DNA from: Candidatus Solibacter sp.
Lineage (GTDB): Bacteria; Acidobacteriota; Terriglobia; Bryobacterales; Bryobacteraceae
NCBI GenBank assembly: GCA_026394025.1
Contig: JAPKZC010000342.1
Coordinates: 1 to 5,756 of the forward strand
DNA length: 5,756 nt
Direction of reading: 5' to 3'
The translations under genes and the position numbers were made by a program. Positions within the stretch are counted from its first letter, which is position 1, and the number at the start of each line of letters is the position of its first letter. Positions 3,974-5,756 of the stretch are shown here, piece after piece. Under the pieces are notes generated by a model, which was given only the letters and a program-made list of their open reading frames with translations, ran no database searches and had not been told where the DNA came from.

Positions 3974-5756
3974 TCATTTCCCCACCCCGCGTGCCGGCAG
4001 CGTCGCCGGGATGACGGATTCTCGCTGCACCTGCCCCGCCAGCGCTTCCTCCATCGAAATGTGGTTCACCTCTAACGTGCGCCCCATCGCCATATCGAAC
4101 GCAATCCGCGCGTGCGTGTAATTGGCCATCGCCTGCACTTCGCTGTCCTGACTCTGCGCCAGGTCCTTCTGCGACTGAATCACCTGCGCCACCGTCGCCA
4201 CGCCGTACTTGAACCGGCTCTGCTCCGCCTTCAGGCTCTCTTCCGCCAGAACCCGCGTATCCACCGCCGTCTGATACCGCGCCCGCGCCTGTTGCAGTCC
4301 GATCATCGCCGTCTTCACGTCCACCCGCACCTGGTTCATCGTGCGCTGCAACTGTAACTCGGTCTGCCGCATCTGCAGTTGATCCGTCACGTAGTCCGCC
4401 TGCGCCGCCCGGTTCCGAAACGGAATATTCAGTGAGAAGCCCGCCGAGTAGTCCGGAAAATTCCGCCGCAGCAACTGCGCGATGGCGGTGCCGGTGCCGC
4501 CGATGAAGTACCCGTTGGGCGCCCCGCAGCAATTGTTGTATAGCGGGTTCGCCGGGCCGGCCAGTCCGTGGTTGGTCAACTCCGCGAAGGCCTGCAGGTT
4601 CGGCAGCATTCCATTTTTGTCGCCCTTCAGCAGAATCTGCGAGCTGTCCAGATTGACCTTGCTCCGCGCGATCTCCAGGCGGTTCTCCACCGCTTCCTGA
4701 ATCAGGTCCGCTGCCGGCCGGATCTCCTCCGTCTTCGGTACCTCAATGTGGTCCAGCGGGATGATGCGTACATCGTCCAGCCACACGTTCTGCATGCTGT
4801 TGCGGTTGATCGCGTTCTTCAGCACAATCTCCTGCTGCGCCAGGTTGGTCTGCGCGATCAGCAGATCCTCTTTGCTCGCCGACACCTCCGCCGCCGCGCG
4901 CGTCACTTCAATCGCCGGCAATGCCCCGATCTCCACCTGCTTCTTATTGCCGTCATACAACTTCTGCGCCGTTTCGAGCGCCTGCTCCTTGATCCGTACC
5001 GCTTCGTTGAAGCTCACCAGGTCCCAGTACAGGTTCAGCACCGCGCTTACCGTTGTCAACACCTGCAACTTCACCTGTAGATTCGTCACCTTCAGATTGT
5101 TCCTCGCCACCCGGATGTTGCGGTTGTTCACCCCCACGCTCATCCCTTGCAGCAGGTTCTGGTTGATCTGTATGTCCAGGTACCCGCTGATTGAGGGGTT
5201 AAAGAGCGGCGTGGAGCTGTTTAGCAGGCTGCGCGAGTTGACGAACGTGAGGCTCCCGCTGGTCCCGGTATTGAATTGCTGCGCATACTGAAACACAAAC
5301 TGCCGGTAACCTTGCGTTAAGGCCGTGGTCCGATTTAACAACGTGTTGGTCAACGGTGTGGTGCTGTGCCCGGCGTTGAGGCTCAGATACAGGTTCGGAT
5401 CCAGGCTGGGAGGCACCGGCCCAATCTGGCTGACGATTCCGCCCCCGCCGCCCAGTCCCCCGCCGCCGCCCAATCCGTTCCCGTTGATGCTGATTCCCGC
5501 CGTGCTCACCGAGGTCGGTCCCGCCGCCACCGGTGTGTCCACCTGCCGCAGAAACCCGCCGCCCTCCGCGCGCCGCAGCACTTCGCGCGCCAGAAATGGG
5601 CTGTAGCGCTGCACCGCGATATCCAGGTTGTTCTCCAGCGCCAGCGCGATCACGTCCTGCACCGAAAGATAAAGGTTCCCCCCGCGCACCAGTTGTTCCA
5701 GCCGCGGCGAGTTACTCAGCTTCGCCACCGCCACCACCCGTTTTTCCAGATGGAAA
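3974..5756 (-). CDS. TolC-family outer-membrane efflux protein, upstream paralogue (5' end outside the window)
   Basis: At least 587 residues of an OEP/TolC-type channel protein are encoded. Numbered from the GTG at 5737, the first helix starts at LYLSVQDVIALALENN (22-37) and a glycine-rich insert spans 90-100. A beta-strand-rich membrane region covers about 112-198. The first coiled-coil hairpin runs from NLYWDLV (235) to about 310, with its tip at IGALPAIEV (270-278). The second-repeat strands lie around 378-440, and the second hairpin tip is YGVATVAQVI (511-520). The protein would sit in the outer membrane as a trimer and extend into the periplasm to meet an adaptor and pump, neither of which is encoded here. 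The GTG at 5737 is unlikely to be the true start. The frame stays open to the window edge (F-H-L-E-K-R upstream), no signal peptide is present and no ribosome site is visible. Its TGA overlaps the ATG of the next segment. Cys403-Cys404 in a predicted surface loop is absent from the paralogue. Confidence 0.93.
   Translation of the reverse strand, partial: FHLEKRVVAVAKLSNSPRLEQLVRGGNLYLSVQDVIALALENNLDIAVQRYSPFLAREVLRRAEGGGFLRQVDTPVAAGPTSVSTAGISINGNGLGGGGGLGGGGGIVSQIGPVPPSLDPNLYLSLNAGHSTTPLTNTLLNRTTALTQGYRQFVFQYAQQFNTGTSGSLTFVNSRSLLNSSTPLFNPSISGYLDIQINQNLLQGMSVGVNNRNIRVARNNLKVTNLQVKLQVLTTVSAVLNLYWDLVSFNEAVRIKEQALETAQKLYDGNKKQVEIGALPAIEVTRAAAEVSASKEDLLIAQTNLAQQEIVLKNAINRNSMQNVWLDDVRIIPLDHIEVPKTEEIRPAADLIQEAVENRLEIARSKVNLDSSQILLKGDKNGMLPNLQAFAELTNHGLAGPANPLYNNCCGAPNGYFIGGTGTAIAQLLRRNFPDYSAGFSLNIPFRNRAAQADYVTDQLQMRQTELQLQRTMNQVRVDVKTAMIGLQQARARYQTAVDTRVLAEESLKAEQSRFKYGVATVAQVIQSQKDLAQSQDSEVQAMANYTHARIAFDMAMGRTLEVNHISMEEALAGQVQRESVIPATLPARGVGK
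5438..5470 (-). repeat. Polyglycine tract in the upstream TolC-like protein
   Basis: Five glycines, one leucine and five more glycines (residues 90-100) are encoded by GGN codons. The tract occupies the same position as in the downstream paralogue, before the first membrane strand. Confidence 0.8.

Larger units (their letters stand above)
3729..3977 (-). pseudogene. Detached 5' segment of the downstream TolC gene: repeat-derived leader plus signal peptide
   Basis: The ATG at 3977 overlaps the TGA of the upstream TolC gene as ATGA, a classic arrangement for translational coupling. The frame runs 82 codons to a TGA at 3731-3729. Residues 1-50 are arginine- and glycine-rich and are largely encoded by the intergenic repeats at 3819-3959. 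Residues 51-70 then form a textbook signal peptide (RRSLILLVVGMWVVAEGGA, then QN), and NVPKMPFTIE follows just before the frame breaks. The body of the TolC protein begins at once in another frame at 3738, so this is best read as its true N-terminus cut off by a one-base deletion. The original start may instead have been nearer the signal peptide; an in-frame TTG at 3842 sits inside the hairpin loop. No ribosome site decides between the two. Confidence 0.7.

Noticed and set aside
3978..4532. The reading frame that leads to the detached signal peptide extends upstream to 4532, giving an apparent 267-codon gene
   Set aside because: Upstream of 3977 it is antisense-free overlap with the coding frame of the TolC gene on the same strand, with low-complexity Arg/Gly/Ala translation. 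Only the part after the ATG at 3977 is meaningful.

Overview
The window looks like chromosomal DNA of a high-GC, Gram-negative bacterium, most likely an acidobacterium of the Solibacter/Bryobacterales type. Three things suggest this: two TolC-family outer-membrane proteins with glycine-rich inserts, a small secreted protein with a C-terminal PEP-CTERM sorting signal, and short palindromic or tandem GC-rich repeats in the gaps. The taxonomic call is inference, because no rRNA or other marker gene is present. Every supported gene lies on the minus strand, so the biological order runs from right to left.

Layout in transcription order: (1) 5756-3974, a TolC-family outer-membrane protein whose 5' end lies outside the window. 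(2) 3977-3729, a short segment whose ATG overlaps the TGA of the first gene (ATGA). It encodes repeat-derived sequence followed by a good signal peptide, then stops. (3) 3738-2098, a second TolC-family protein, whose body is read in a different frame from that signal peptide. A single missing base near 3737/3738 would explain the break, and the body also lacks 18 codons that its neighbour has in the first periplasmic helical hairpin. (4) 1899-1381, a PEP-CTERM protein with an excellent Shine-Dalgarno sequence. (5) 1172-564, a HAD-superfamily phosphatase of the YihX-like group. (6) 433-1, the N-terminal part of a secreted TPR-like protein that runs off the left edge. No gap between genes exceeds about 240 bases; the gaps hold repeats, candidate promoters and an open stretch that may be a gene remnant.

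The two TolC-like genes are tandem paralogues. The upstream copy looks intact as far as it can be seen. The downstream copy looks damaged, with a frameshift between signal peptide and body and a deletion in a structural helix. No inner-membrane pump or adaptor gene lies in the window, so the transport substrate cannot be named. The three left-hand genes share no evident pathway with the TolC pair or with one another.

I found no CRISPR array, transposase, tRNA, rRNA or toxin-antitoxin pair, and nothing that I would call a new system. The most informative signals are the decay of the second TolC gene and the repeats around its start.
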